Under the pieces are notes generated by a model, which worked only from the letters and a program-made list of their open reading frames with translations, ran no database searches and was not told the origin of the DNA. From positions 758,238 through 822,237 of the forward strand of contig NZ_WTVA01000001.1 in the NCBI RefSeq assembly GCF_009882935.1: a stretch of DNA of 64,000 nt. The letters are read 5' to 3'. Origin of the DNA: Sneathiella chungangensis (GTDB lineage: Bacteria > Pseudomonadota > Alphaproteobacteria > Sneathiellales > Sneathiellaceae). The position numbers and the translations under genes are program-made. Positions 55,704 to 64,000 of this stretch are shown in pieces; the first letter of the stretch is position 1, and the number at the start of each line of letters is the position of its first letter.

Positions 55704-56183
55704 TCAGTCGAATTCGCCGCCGCGCAGCTCTTTGGCGATCTTGTCCAGCACCCCGTTGACGAGCGCCGGTTCCTTGCCGGTGAAGAAGGTGCGGGCGATG
55801 CCGATATATTCCTTGATCAGCACCTTGGCGGGTGTATCGACGCGGGCGAGAAATTCATAGGTCGCGGCGCGCAGGAGACAGAGCAGCACCACCTCCAGCC
55901 GCTCCGTCGTCCGGTCCTTTTCCAGGCGCGCGGCAATCAGGGCGTCGATTTCCTCCTGCCGCGCCCTGGCATTGAGGACGATGTCCTTGAACAACGGCTT
56001 GTCGCTGTCCTTGAACTGGTCGCCGTCCAGCTCCTTGCCGACACGGTGCAGCAGGAATTCCTCGACCACCTCGGCGGCCGGGCGGCTGTCATGCTCGAGC
56101 TGATAGAGGGCCTGTACGGCGTTGAGCCGGGCAAGGGTCCGCCGGCTATGCTTGTCGCCCCGCTTTTCGCTGCGCGCGTTCAT
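55704..56183 (-). CDS. nusB: Transcription antitermination factor NusB
   Basis: A 159-residue all-helical Nus[16 protein letters not shown] near residue 19 is the RNA-binding arginine-rich start and [29 protein letters not shown] near 106 the conserved core; [12 protein letters not shown] ends it. It starts inside the ribH stop as ATGA (56180-56183). Confidence 0.95.
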   Translation of the reverse strand: MNARSEKRGDKHSRRTLARLNAVQALYQLEHDSRPAAEVVEEFLLHRVGKELDGDQFKDSDKPLFKDIVLNARARQEEIDALIAARLEKDRTTERLEVVLLCLLRAATYEFLARVDTPAKVLIKEYIGIARTFFTGKEPALVNGVLDKIAKELRGGEFD

Positions 56184-56644
56184 CGTGGGAACATTCCGAA
56201 TTTTTCTTTCAGTTTCAGCATTTTAAGCGCTGCCTCCGCGGCGGCGCCGCCCTTGTTTTTCTCACTCTTGCGGGCCCGCGCCCAGGCCTGTTCCTCATTC
56301 TCGCAGGTGATGATCCCGTTGCCGACGGCGATGCAGTAATCGGTCGAGATATCCATCAGCGCCCGCGCGCTTTCCTCCGACACCGTATCATAATGGGAGG
56401 TTTCGCCGCGGATCACGCAGCCGAGCGCGACATAGGCATCATAGCGTCGCCGTCCGCCCATGAATTCCATCGACTTGATGGCAAAGCGGATGGCGGCGGG
56501 AATTTCGAGGCAGCCCGGCACCTGCACCACCTCGTAGCTTGCCCCGGCGGCGTCGAGCACGTCCTTCGCGCCCTCAAGAAGCGCATCGGAAATGTCGCGG
56601 TAGAAATCCGCCTCGACGATCAGCACATGTATATCGGCACTCAT
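56180..56644 (-). CDS. ribH: 6,7-dimethyl-8-ribityllumazine synthase
   Basis: A 154-residue lumazine synthase, penultimate step of riboflavin synthesis. [19 protein letters not shown] opens it, [19 protein letters not shown] near 38 and [19 protein letters not shown] near 75 contain active-site residues. It overlaps nusB by four bases and starts three bases after ribBX. Confidence 0.96.
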   Translation of the reverse strand: MSADIHVLIVEADFYRDISDALLEGAKDVLDAAGASYEVVQVPGCLEIPAAIRFAIKSMEFMGGRRRYDAYVALGCVIRGETSHYDTVSEESARALMDISTDYCIAVGNGIITCENEEQAWARARKSEKNKGGAAAEAALKMLKLKEKFGMFPR

Positions 56645-56647
56645 ACC

Positions 56648-57760
56648 TCAGCCCTTCGCATTAATCGCCCGGGTTTCGGCGATCGACAGGCCATAGCCCT
56701 CAAGACCCACCACGGTGCGTTTGTTGTTGGAAAGAAGGATCATGTTCCGGATCCCGAGATCGAGAAGGATCTGCGCGCCGATGCCGTAATCGCGCAGCTC
56801 CAGCGATTCTTTCAGCGGCTTGCCGAGCTTGCGGCGCACCCGGTCGGACAGCGCCATCGGGCGCGGTTCGCGGATGAGGACAACGACGCCCTTGCCCGCC
56901 CCGTCGATCTGCGCCATCGCGTCATGGAGAATATCCGGATTCTCGTCAAGCTCGCCCAGCACATCGCCGAGCAGGTTGAGCGCATGCATGCGCACCATCA
57001 CCGGCTCGTCGCCGGCAACATCGCCCTTGATCAGCGCCACATGCTCGGCATATTCGGGCTTGTTGGAGAAGACGATCATCTTCCAGTCGCCGCCGTATTT
57101 GCTGGAGATATCGGCCTCGATCTCGCGGGTGATCAGGCTGTCATGGCGGCGGCGATAGGCGATGAGGTCGGCAATCGTGCCGACTTTCAGCCCGTGGAAC
57201 TGCGCGAATTTCACCAGATCGGGCAGCCGCGCCATGGTCCCGTCGTCATTCATGATCTCGCAGATGACCCCGGCGGGCATCAGTCCGGCGAGGCGGGCTA
57301 TATCGACCGCGGCCTCGGTATGGCCGGCGCGGCGGAGCACACCGCCCTCGCGCGCGACCAGCGGAAAGACATGGCCCGGCGAGACGATATCCTGCGCATT
57401 CTTGCTCGGATCAATGGCGACGGCGATGGTATGGGCGCGGTCGGCGGCGGAAATGCCGGTCGTCACGCCTTCGCGCGCCTCGATCGAGACGGTGAAGTTC
57501 GTCGCGAGGCGGGAGGCGTTATCCTGCGCCATCAGCGGCAGGCCGAGATGATTGACCCGCTCCTCCGACATCGACAGGCAGATCAGGCCGCGGCCATGCT
57601 TCGCCATGAAATTGATCGCGTCGGGGGTGGCGAACTGCGCCGGGATGACAAGGTCGCCCTCATTCTCCCGGTCTTCCGCGTCGACGAGCACGAACATCTT
57701 GCCGTTACGGGCATCCTCGATAATTTCCTCCGCGCTGGAGAGGTATTCTTTATAGGTCAT
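56648..57760 (-). CDS. RibB-GCH2-like fusion (RibBX type)
   Basis: A 370-residue fusion. Residues 1-205 are 3,4-dihydroxy-2-butanone-4-phosphate synthase, with [20 protein letters not shown] and [17 protein letters not shown] intact. Residues 206-370 align with GTP cyclohydrolase II, but the zinc motif (C-x-D-x2-GS-x-RCDCG-type) is gone: here it reads [18 protein letters not shown], with no cysteine. The C-terminal half is thus probably inactive, as in the RibBX variant described in Proteobacteria, so a separate ribA is needed elsewhere. It overlaps ribE as ATGA. Confidence 0.92.
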   Translation of the reverse strand: MTYKEYLSSAEEIIEDARNGKMFVLVDAEDRENEGDLVIPAQFATPDAINFMAKHGRGLICLSMSEERVNHLGLPLMAQDNASRLATNFTVSIEAREGVTTGISAADRAHTIAVAIDPSKNAQDIVSPGHVFPLVAREGGVLRRAGHTEAAVDIARLAGLMPAGVICEIMNDDGTMARLPDLVKFAQFHGLKVGTIADLIAYRRRHDSLITREIEADISSKYGGDWKMIVFSNKPEYAEHVALIKGDVAGDEPVMVRMHALNLLGDVLGELDENPDILHDAMAQIDGAGKGVVVLIREPRPMALSDRVRRKLGKPLKESLELRDYGIGAQILLDLGIRNMILLSNNKRTVVGLEGYGLSIAETRAINAKG

Positions 57761-58353
57761 CTTTTTTTATTTACCTCTGTCATGCGGGCGACATACCGCG
57801 CCAGCACATCGATTTCGAAATTAACCCGGCGGCCGACGGTAAGCTGGCCGAAGGTGGTATGTTGCTGGGTATGCGGGATGATATTGACGGTGAAATGATC
57901 ATCGCCGACATCATTGACGGTGAGCGAGATGCCATCAAGGCAAACGGAGCCCTTGGGCGCGACGAATCCCGCGAACTTCGCCGGCAGCGAGAAAATCAGT
58001 TTGGTGGAATCGCCGACAGTCTCCGTCGCCAGCAGCGAGACCACCGCATCGACATGGCCGGTGACCACATGGCCGCCCAGTTCGTCGCCGATTTTCAGCG
58101 CCCGTTCCAGATTGACCTGCGTCCCCTCCCGCCAGTCACCGAGATTGGTGCAGGAGAGGGTCTCGTCCGACGCATCGACGGCGAACCATCCCTCCCCCTT
58201 CTCGACCACCGTCAGGCAGGGGCCCGAACAGGCGATGGAGGCGCCGATATCAATGGTGTCCGTATCGAAGGAGGTTTCGATTTCGAAGCGGGTGTCGCCG
58301 GTTTTCTCGATGCCGCGAACCCGTCCGACATCGGTGATAATGCCTGTAAACAT
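57757..58353 (-). CDS. ribE: Riboflavin synthase (alpha chain)
   Basis: A 198-residue riboflavin synthase with two lumazine-binding domains. MFTGIITDVGRVRGIEK opens it, ACSGPCLTVVEKGEGWF is in the first repeat and KGSVCLDGISLTVNDVGDD in the second. It overlaps ribBX by four bases and lies five bases downstream of ribD. Confidence 0.96.
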   Translation of the reverse strand: MFTGIITDVGRVRGIEKTGDTRFEIETSFDTDTIDIGASIACSGPCLTVVEKGEGWFAVDASDETLSCTNLGDWREGTQVNLERALKIGDELGGHVVTGHVDAVVSLLATETVGDSTKLIFSLPAKFAGFVAPKGSVCLDGISLTVNDVGDDHFTVNIIPHTQQHTTFGQLTVGRRVNFEIDVLARYVARMTEVNKKR

Positions 58354-58358
58354 AATAT

Positions 58359-59474
58359 TCAGTTCCGAAGAAAGTAACTTTCCAACAAATCATCGCCCAG
58401 CCGGCGCTCCTCGATCAGGCGAAGCTCCGGCGCATCAGCAAGACGCTCGAGACCGATGGATTGTAACGCGGGAACGCCATCGCCGCCGATAATCGATCCT
58501 GCGCGAAACCACATCAGCCGATCCGCCAGTTCATCTTTTATCAAGCTTGCCAGTAGATGGGAACCTCCCTCGACAAGTATTCGCGTTATTCCCCTGTCGG
58601 CGAATGCCTCCAGCCCGGCCCGCATGTCGGGAAGGCCGGACTCGTTCGCCGGCATCTCGATCACCTCGGCGCCGAGATCGGCCAGCGCCTCGCGCCGGTC
58701 GCGGTCGTTGCCGGGGATGGTCAGGACCCAGAGCGGCACCTCGCGCGCCGTCTTCACCAGCTTCGAGGTGAGCGGCAGGCGCAGGCGCGAATCCGCGACA
58801 ATGCGGACGGGCGAATGCCGCTCCAGCCCGCTGATCCGGCAGGTCAGCATCGGATCGTCGGTCAGGGCGGTGCCGACGCCGATCATGATCGCGTCATTCT
58901 GCACCCGCAGCAGATGGCTATAGCGCCGCGCCGCCGCGCCGGTGATCCATCTGGAATCGCCTGTCGCCGTCGCAATCCGGCCATCGAGGCTGGTCGCCAT
59001 CTTGAGGGTAACGAGCGGGCGGCCCTTGAGCCGCGTCATCAGAAAACCGCCGTTCAGCTCCGCCGCCTCGTTGCCGAGCAGGCCTTCCCTCACCTCGATC
59101 CCGGCCTTTTGCAAGATCCGGATGCCGCCGCCGTCGACCCGGTCGTCGGGATCGCGCAGGGCAATGAAAACGCGGGCGACGCCGGCCTTGACCAGGGCCT
59201 CGGCGCAGGGCGGTGTTTTTCCGTGATGGGCGCAGGGCTCCAGCGTGACATAGACAATGGCGCCCTTCGCGCGGCTGCCCGCCATCGCAAGCGCCATGGT
59301 CTCCGCATGCGGACGGCCGCCATCCTGGGTCCAGCCGCGCCCGACCACCTCGCCGCCCGCGACGATCACGCAGCCGACAGCCGGATTGGGCGCGACCCGG
59401 CCGAGACCGCGCGCGGCAAGGCGCAGCGCGCTTCGCATATGGAATTCATCCCGGCGGGTGTCTGGGGTCGTCAT
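58359..59474 (-). CDS. ribD: Riboflavin biosynthesis deaminase/reductase RibD
   Basis: A 371-residue bifunctional enzyme. The N-terminal zinc deaminase has HAETMAL near residue 56 and the paired-cysteine PCAHHGKTPPCAEAL near 81. The C-terminal NADPH-dependent reductase includes ITGAAARRYSHLLR near 180 and ILVEGGSHLLASLI near 300. It lies 30 bp downstream of nrdR. Confidence 0.96.
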   Translation of the reverse strand: MTTPDTRRDEFHMRSALRLAARGLGRVAPNPAVGCVIVAGGEVVGRGWTQDGGRPHAETMALAMAGSRAKGAIVYVTLEPCAHHGKTPPCAEALVKAGVARVFIALRDPDDRVDGGGIRILQKAGIEVREGLLGNEAAELNGGFLMTRLKGRPLVTLKMATSLDGRIATATGDSRWITGAAARRYSHLLRVQNDAIMIGVGTALTDDPMLTCRISGLERHSPVRIVADSRLRLPLTSKLVKTAREVPLWVLTIPGNDRDRREALADLGAEVIEMPANESGLPDMRAGLEAFADRGITRILVEGGSHLLASLIKDELADRLMWFRAGSIIGGDGVPALQSIGLERLADAPELRLIEERRLGDDLLESYFLRN

Positions 59475-59504
59475 GGTTCTGGCTTTCCCGGCGGTTCGCG
59501 GCGT

Positions 59505-59966
59505 TCAGTTGGAGACGCCGCTGCTGAGTTCGCCAATAAATTCCTCGAAATCCTTGGCCTCGCGGAAATCCTTGTAGACGGAGGCGAAGCGGACGTAGGA
59601 GACGCTGTCGAGCGCCGCCAGCCCCTCCATCACCAGCTCGCCGATCCGCTCGGAGGGGACTTCCTGATCGCCGCTGCTTTCAAGCTGGCGGACAATGCCA
59701 TTGATCATGCGGTCGATGCGGTCGGGATCGACGGGGCGCTTGCGCGTCGCGATGCTGATGGAGCGTTCCAGCTTCTCGCGCTCGAACGGCATCCGCTGCC
59801 CGTCTTTCTTGACCACCGTCAGCTCGCGCAGCTGCACCCGCTCGAAGGTGGTGAAACGGGCGCCGCAGGTCGCGCAGGCCCGCCGCCGCCGTATCGCCGT
59901 ATTGTCCTCGGTCGGGCGGCTATCCTTGACCTGCGTTTCTTCACTACTGCAAAATGGACAGCGCAT
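59505..59966 (-). CDS. nrdR: Transcriptional repressor NrdR
   Basis: A 153-residue repressor of ribonucleotide reductase genes. The zinc ribbon [17 protein letters not shown] and [16 protein letters not shown] is at residues 1-45, followed by an ATP-cone from about 49 to 140. Co-location with glyA and rib genes is usual. No nrd operon lies in the window. Confidence 0.97.
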   Translation of the reverse strand: MRCPFCSSEETQVKDSRPTEDNTAIRRRRACATCGARFTTFERVQLRELTVVKKDGQRMPFEREKLERSISIATRKRPVDPDRIDRMINGIVRQLESSGDQEVPSERIGELVMEGLAALDSVSYVRFASVYKDFREAKDFEEFIGELSSGVSN

Positions 59967-60021
59967 CCGGCATTCCCCTTACTTCTCTTGTCAAATCCGC
60001 TGTCCGGCGCTCATTCCCTGC

Positions 60022-61317
60022 TCAAATGTCCGGATAGAGGGGAAAGGCATCGCACAGCGCCTTCACCTCACCGCGGACCTTCGCCTCGACAGCCCCGTTA
60101 TCCTCCGGGTTTGCGGCCAGTCCGTCAAGCACTTCGGCAATCAGATCGCCGACTTTCGTGAATTCCGCCGCGCCAAAGCCGCGGGTTGTCGCCGCCGGGC
60201 TGCCAAGACGCACGCCGGAGGTCACCATCGGCTTCTCCGGATCGAACGGAATGCCGTTCTTGTTGCAGGTGATATGCGCATTCTCCAGCGCCCGCTCGGC
60301 AATATCGCCGGTCAGCTTCTTCGGCCGGAGATCGACCAGCATCAGATGGGTGTCGGTGCCGCCCGAGACGATATCGAGGCCATGACCGACCAGCGTATCG
60401 GCCAGCACGTTCGCATTCTCGACGACCTGCGCGGCGTAGGATTTAAAGGCCGGGGTGAGCGCCTCGCCAAAGGCCACGGCCTTCGCCGCGATCACATGCA
60501 TCAGCGGGCCGCCCTGCATGCCGGGGAAGATCGCGCTGTTCACCTTCTTGGCGATCGCCTCGTCATTGGTCAGGATCATGCCGCCGCGCGGACCGCGGAG
60601 CGTCTTATGGGTGGTGGTGGTGACGATATGGGCATGGGGGATCGGGCTCGGGTGGACGCCCGCCGCGACCAGCCCGGCGAAATGCGCCATGTCGACCATC
60701 AGATAGGCGCCGACCTCATCGGCAATCTCGCGGAATTTCGCAAAATCGAGATGCCGCGGATAGGCCGAGCCGCCGGCAATGATCATTTTGGGCTGATGTT
60801 CCCTCGCCAGTTTGCGCACTTCGTCGAAATCGACCTGGTGGCTGTCCCGGTCGACGCCGTAATGAACCGCATGGAACCATTTGCCCGACTGGTTCGGCGC
60901 CGCGCCATGGGTGAGATGGCCACCGGCCGCCAGCGACAGGCCGAGAATTGTGTCGCCGGGCTTGATCAGCGCCATGAAGGCGCCCTGGTTCGCCTGCGAG
61001 CCCGAGTTGGGCTGGACATTGGCAAAGCCGCAGCCGAACAGTTCCTTGGCGCGCTCTATTGCCAGTTCCTCGACGATATCCACGAACTCGCAACCGCCAT
61101 AATAGCGCCGCCCGGGGTAGCCTTCGGCATATTTATTGGTGAGGACGGAGCCCTGCGCCGCCATGACGGCCGGGCTGACAATATTTTCGGAGGCGATCAG
61201 CTCGATCTGGTCGCGCTGGCGGCCCAGCTCCAGCCCGATGGCGCGGAAGACGTCCGGATCGTTCCGCTCCAGGTCCGCTTTGAAGAAATTTACAAGCTCG
61301 GCACTTTGTATCGTCAT
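60022..61317 (-). CDS. glyA: Serine hydroxymethyltransferase
   Basis: A 431-residue PLP enzyme interconverting serine and glycine and feeding one-carbon folates. [20 protein letters not shown] near residue 36 is the signature start, and the PLP lysine is in [14 protein letters not shown] near 230. The ATG at 61317 ([12 protein letters not shown]) is chosen over 61374, with GGAAAGGA upstream. It heads the eight-gene glyA-thiL operon. Confidence 0.96.
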   Translation of the reverse strand: MTIQSAELVNFFKADLERNDPDVFRAIGLELGRQRDQIELIASENIVSPAVMAAQGSVLTNKYAEGYPGRRYYGGCEFVDIVEELAIERAKELFGCGFANVQPNSGSQANQGAFMALIKPGDTILGLSLAAGGHLTHGAAPNQSGKWFHAVHYGVDRDSHQVDFDEVRKLAREHQPKMIIAGGSAYPRHLDFAKFREIADEVGAYLMVDMAHFAGLVAAGVHPSPIPHAHIVTTTTHKTLRGPRGGMILTNDEAIAKKVNSAIFPGMQGGPLMHVIAAKAVAFGEALTPAFKSYAAQVVENANVLADTLVGHGLDIVSGGTDTHLMLVDLRPKKLTGDIAERALENAHITCNKNGIPFDPEKPMVTSGVRLGSPAATTRGFGAAEFTKVGDLIAEVLDGLAANPEDNGAVEAKVRGEVKALCDAFPLYPDI

Positions 61318-61411
61318 CTGTAGAAATCCTTTCCAGGCCGGCCCGTCGGCGGAAATCAGACCGGTGTCACCCAATAATATCTCGCGTCCGGGTCATCCGG
61401 AAACTCACGTC

Positions 61412-61464
61412 AGGCGCCTTCGATCCGATCACCCCGCGTGGCCAAGGCATGGCCGTGAGCGCCT
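61412..61464 (-). promoter_or_regulatory. Possible structured leader of glyA
   Basis: Outer arms AGGCGC (61412-61417) and GCGCCT (61459-61464) pair; inside is GGCC-AAGGCAT-GGCC (61440-61454). It lies about 100-150 bases before glyA. It does not match glycine or other riboswitches I know. Confidence 0.3.
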
Positions 61465-61929
61465 CCCGGATACGGCATCTTCTCTGCAAGTGTAAACCGC
61501 GCCGGATGGATAGCACAGGACGGCGCAAGTTCCTAGAAAAACCCGGCCCCCTTTCTGCTTTTTTCGGCGGTCCGTCGCCGTCCCCCACCGCACGCCAAAC
61601 GGTCCCTGATCACGCGACCATCAAAATCGGCAAAATTATCGGATCGATCCGCGACATCGCGTGTCCCTATCGACAGGCCTTATGGGTGCGCCGGTGGCCG
61701 CGACCTGCCGCCGGGCCGGGCAATGCCGCGGGCTGTCGGTCAAACCGGCCGGATTTTCTTTCTCCTTACAGCGTATTATTTTGCAGCGCAGCGAATATTC
61801 AACAATTCTCATAGTTTTAAACTGCGGAAATGAACTAATCGGGCGGGATTCTCAAGATGTCGGCCAAACTAATATCAAGCAATCATCAACTAATTTGTCG
61901 CTTTTATCTATATTTGATGCCGCCACGTA

Positions 61930-61946
61930 TTGACATTTATAGTCAA
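61930..61946. promoter_or_regulatory. Inverted repeat over mucR-side -35
   Basis: TTGAC-ATTTATA-GTCAA is a 5-bp inverted repeat with a 7-bp spacer. Its left arm starts TTGACA, a perfect -35; the -10 partner near 61951-61959 is weak. MucR-type proteins repress their own promoters at AT-rich sites. Confidence 0.4.
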
Positions 61947-62006
61947 TTCATAACATGTAATGCGGTCAGTCTGAGAAATAGACAACTTCAACGATCGAAA
62001 TAAAAA

Positions 62007-62447
62007 ATGGCACAATCATTTACGAAAGAGGGAAATCCCTCGGCACCAGCGGAGCGCGAGGAACTGCTCCGGATGACGGCGGACATAACTGCGGCTTATG
62101 TCAGCAACAACCAGATCGAAAATTCCGAACTGGTGGAGGTGATCAAGACGGTCTACAACTCGCTTGCCTCCCTCGATACGGAGGCGGAACCGGAACAGTC
62201 GGAACTGAAACCGGCGGTACCGATCAAGCGGTCGGTCCAGAACGACTATCTGATCTGCCTGGAGGATGGCAAGCAGCTGAAAATGCTGAAACGCTACCTT
62301 CGGTCAAATTATGACATGACGCCGGATGAATACCGGGCGAAATGGAATCTGCCGCCTGATTATCCGATGGTGGCGCCGTCCTATGCGAAGCGGCGGTCGC
62401 AATTCGCCAAGGAATTCGGTCTCGGCCGCAAACGCAAAAGCGCGTAA
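62007..62447 (+). CDS. Ros/MucR-family regulator lacking zinc ligands
   Basis: A 146-residue protein with the MucR architecture: an N-terminal oligomerisation helix (residues 15-55), then PIKRSVQNDYLICLEDGKQLKML and PPDYPMVAPSYAKRRS-KEFGLGRK at the end. In usual MucR the motif ends KRHL...HY; here it is KRYL (Tyr97) and SNYDM (Asn101), so both histidines are absent while Cys84 remains. Zinc binding is therefore unlikely, like the zinc-lacking Ros homologues known in Mesorhizobium. Global H-NS-like repression remains possible. Confidence 0.9.
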   Translation: MAQSFTKEGNPSAPAEREELLRMTADITAAYVSNNQIENSELVEVIKTVYNSLASLDTEAEPEQSELKPAVPIKRSVQNDYLICLEDGKQLKMLKRYLRSNYDMTPDEYRAKWNLPPDYPMVAPSYAKRRSQFAKEFGLGRKRKSA

Positions 62448-62502
62448 GGCCGGTTTTCGAGCCGCGTCAGTTTACAAGTCCAGAGAGTCCGAAAAATCCG
62501 GG

Positions 62503-62769
62503 TCAGACGATGATTCCGGATTTCCCCGGCGTGCGCCCTGACGGCGCCGGCGCGGGGTCCGGCTCGGCCGGTGCGCGACCGGCCCGCTTGTTCATGACAT
62601 AATGCAGTTTCTGCAGGGCGGTGCGTTTCAGTTCCTCCTGCCCGACGGAGCTCGGGCCGACGATGGAAACCTCCGTCATGCTCACCGGATCGATCACCGA
62701 GACCTTGACCGAGGATCCATGCTGCTGGAACTCGACGATATATTCGCCCTTTGCGTTGTCGGATGGCAT
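62503..62769 (-). CDS. Small conserved alphaproteobacterial protein
   Basis: An 88-residue protein: YIVEFQQHGSSVKVSVIDPVS then EVSIVGPSSVGQEELKRTALQKLHYV, followed by a Pro/Ala-rich tail. It resembles a short family I believe is DUF6898, but I am unsure of the number. Two strands and a helix are likely. It is divergent from gcdH across 158 bp. Confidence 0.65.
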   Translation of the reverse strand: MPSDNAKGEYIVEFQQHGSSVKVSVIDPVSMTEVSIVGPSSVGQEELKRTALQKLHYVMNKRAGRAPAEPDPAPAPSGRTPGKSGIIV

Positions 62770-62927
62770 GTCCTTCGCCCGAATATTTCAATACTTTGGC
62801 CGGAACATACCATATATTGCTTTAAAGACCATGAAGCATATTGATGTTGCAGCGCAAAACCGGTAAACAGGCGGGCATATGCCACCTCCCGGCCAAAATA
62901 ACAGAAGCAAAAATCGGAGATAAACAT

Positions 62928-64000
<1,073 letters not shown>

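Larger units (their letters stand above)
61318..62006. other. Long intergenic region between glyA and mucR-like gene
   Basis: 689 bp without a supported gene. The glyA side (61412-61464) has complementary arms AGGCGC and GCGCCT enclosing a GGCC-AAGGCAT-GGCC hairpin (61440-61454), which could be a leader structure. The mucR side is AT-rich and holds an inverted repeat over a -35-like sequence. Short frames here lack ribosome-binding sites and codon bias. Confidence 0.55.

Noticed and set aside
61318-61500. Glycine riboswitch before glyA
   Set aside because: The paired-aptamer core could not be found; only generic inverted repeats are visible.

Overview
The window comes from the chromosome of a free-living, aerobic, GC-rich alphaproteobacterium. 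This rests on several independent signs: a class I polyhydroxyalkanoate synthase, a K+-independent-type membrane proton pyrophosphatase beside a soluble pyrophosphatase, heme A synthase (CtaA), a Ros/MucR-type regulator, a PAS_5-type short PAS protein, a ubiquinol-cytochrome c chaperone next to bamE, the rpmF-plsX-fabH-ihfA-merR run, and a glyA-nrdR-ribD-ribE-ribBX-ribH-nusB-thiL operon. The order (Rhodospirillales, Sneathiellales or similar) cannot be fixed from sequence reading alone. There are no rRNA genes, CRISPR arrays, transposases or prophage genes.

Layout. 1-5 kb: a truncated exported protein, then a minus-strand housekeeping run (ppx/gppA, rlmE, guaB, rsmB-like) joined by ATGA overlaps. 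5.2-6.0 kb: tRNA-Gln(CTG), followed 10 bp later by a compositionally foreign gene with a PD-(D/E)xK-like motif. 6-13 kb: small regulators with divergent partners (MarR/thioesterase, HxlR/methyltransferase), small membrane and hypothetical proteins, PilZ, and a large pentapeptide-repeat protein. 13.1-20 kb: two tandem tRNA-Glu genes (CTC and TTC), the aminotransferase-hom-glpX-recJ operon and an OmpA-family envelope protein. 20-25.5 kb: phaC, a cytochrome P460-type protein carrying a long CNPC cysteine repeat, gamma carbonic anhydrase, argC and a cold-shock gene. 25.9-33.8 kb: mixed accessory metabolism (two GFA proteins, SixA, a CAT-like acetyltransferase, PAS, DUF169, MFS, metallo-beta-lactamase-fold enzyme, fatty acid desaturase). 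33.8-34.8 kb: an AT-rich island with one orphan gene behind a palindrome and a terminator-like leader hairpin. 34.8-39.6 kb: rplM-rpsI, a thioesterase, and enoyl-CoA hydratase, CoA-binding protein and metY. 39.6-41.4 kb: a compact three-gene exported cassette built round a CsgG/HfaB-like lipoprotein. 41.3-49.8 kb: ctaA, a beta-propeller-like lipoprotein, tRNA-Pro(GGG), merR-ihfA, fabH-plsX-rpmF-yceD, the cytochrome bc1 chaperone and bamE. 49.8-64 kb: hppA/ppa, MFS, DUF4865, the riboflavin operon, mucR, a short conserved protein and a truncated glutaryl-CoA dehydrogenase gene.

How it fits together. Most of the window is core biosynthesis and translation in dense minus-strand operons. The accessory parts stand out by lower GC and orphan content. 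The two most interesting loci are the CsgG/HfaB-like surface-export cassette at 39.66-41.31 kb, which looks like a minimal curli/holdfast-anchor system, and the CNPC-repeat cytochrome P460 protein at 22.06-23.06 kb. Other points worth a second look are a MucR homologue lacking both expected zinc-binding histidines, a RibB fusion whose GTP-cyclohydrolase-like half lacks the zinc cysteines, the AT-rich orphan gene with an attenuator-like leader, and an 18-bp direct repeat bracketing a membrane-protein gene.
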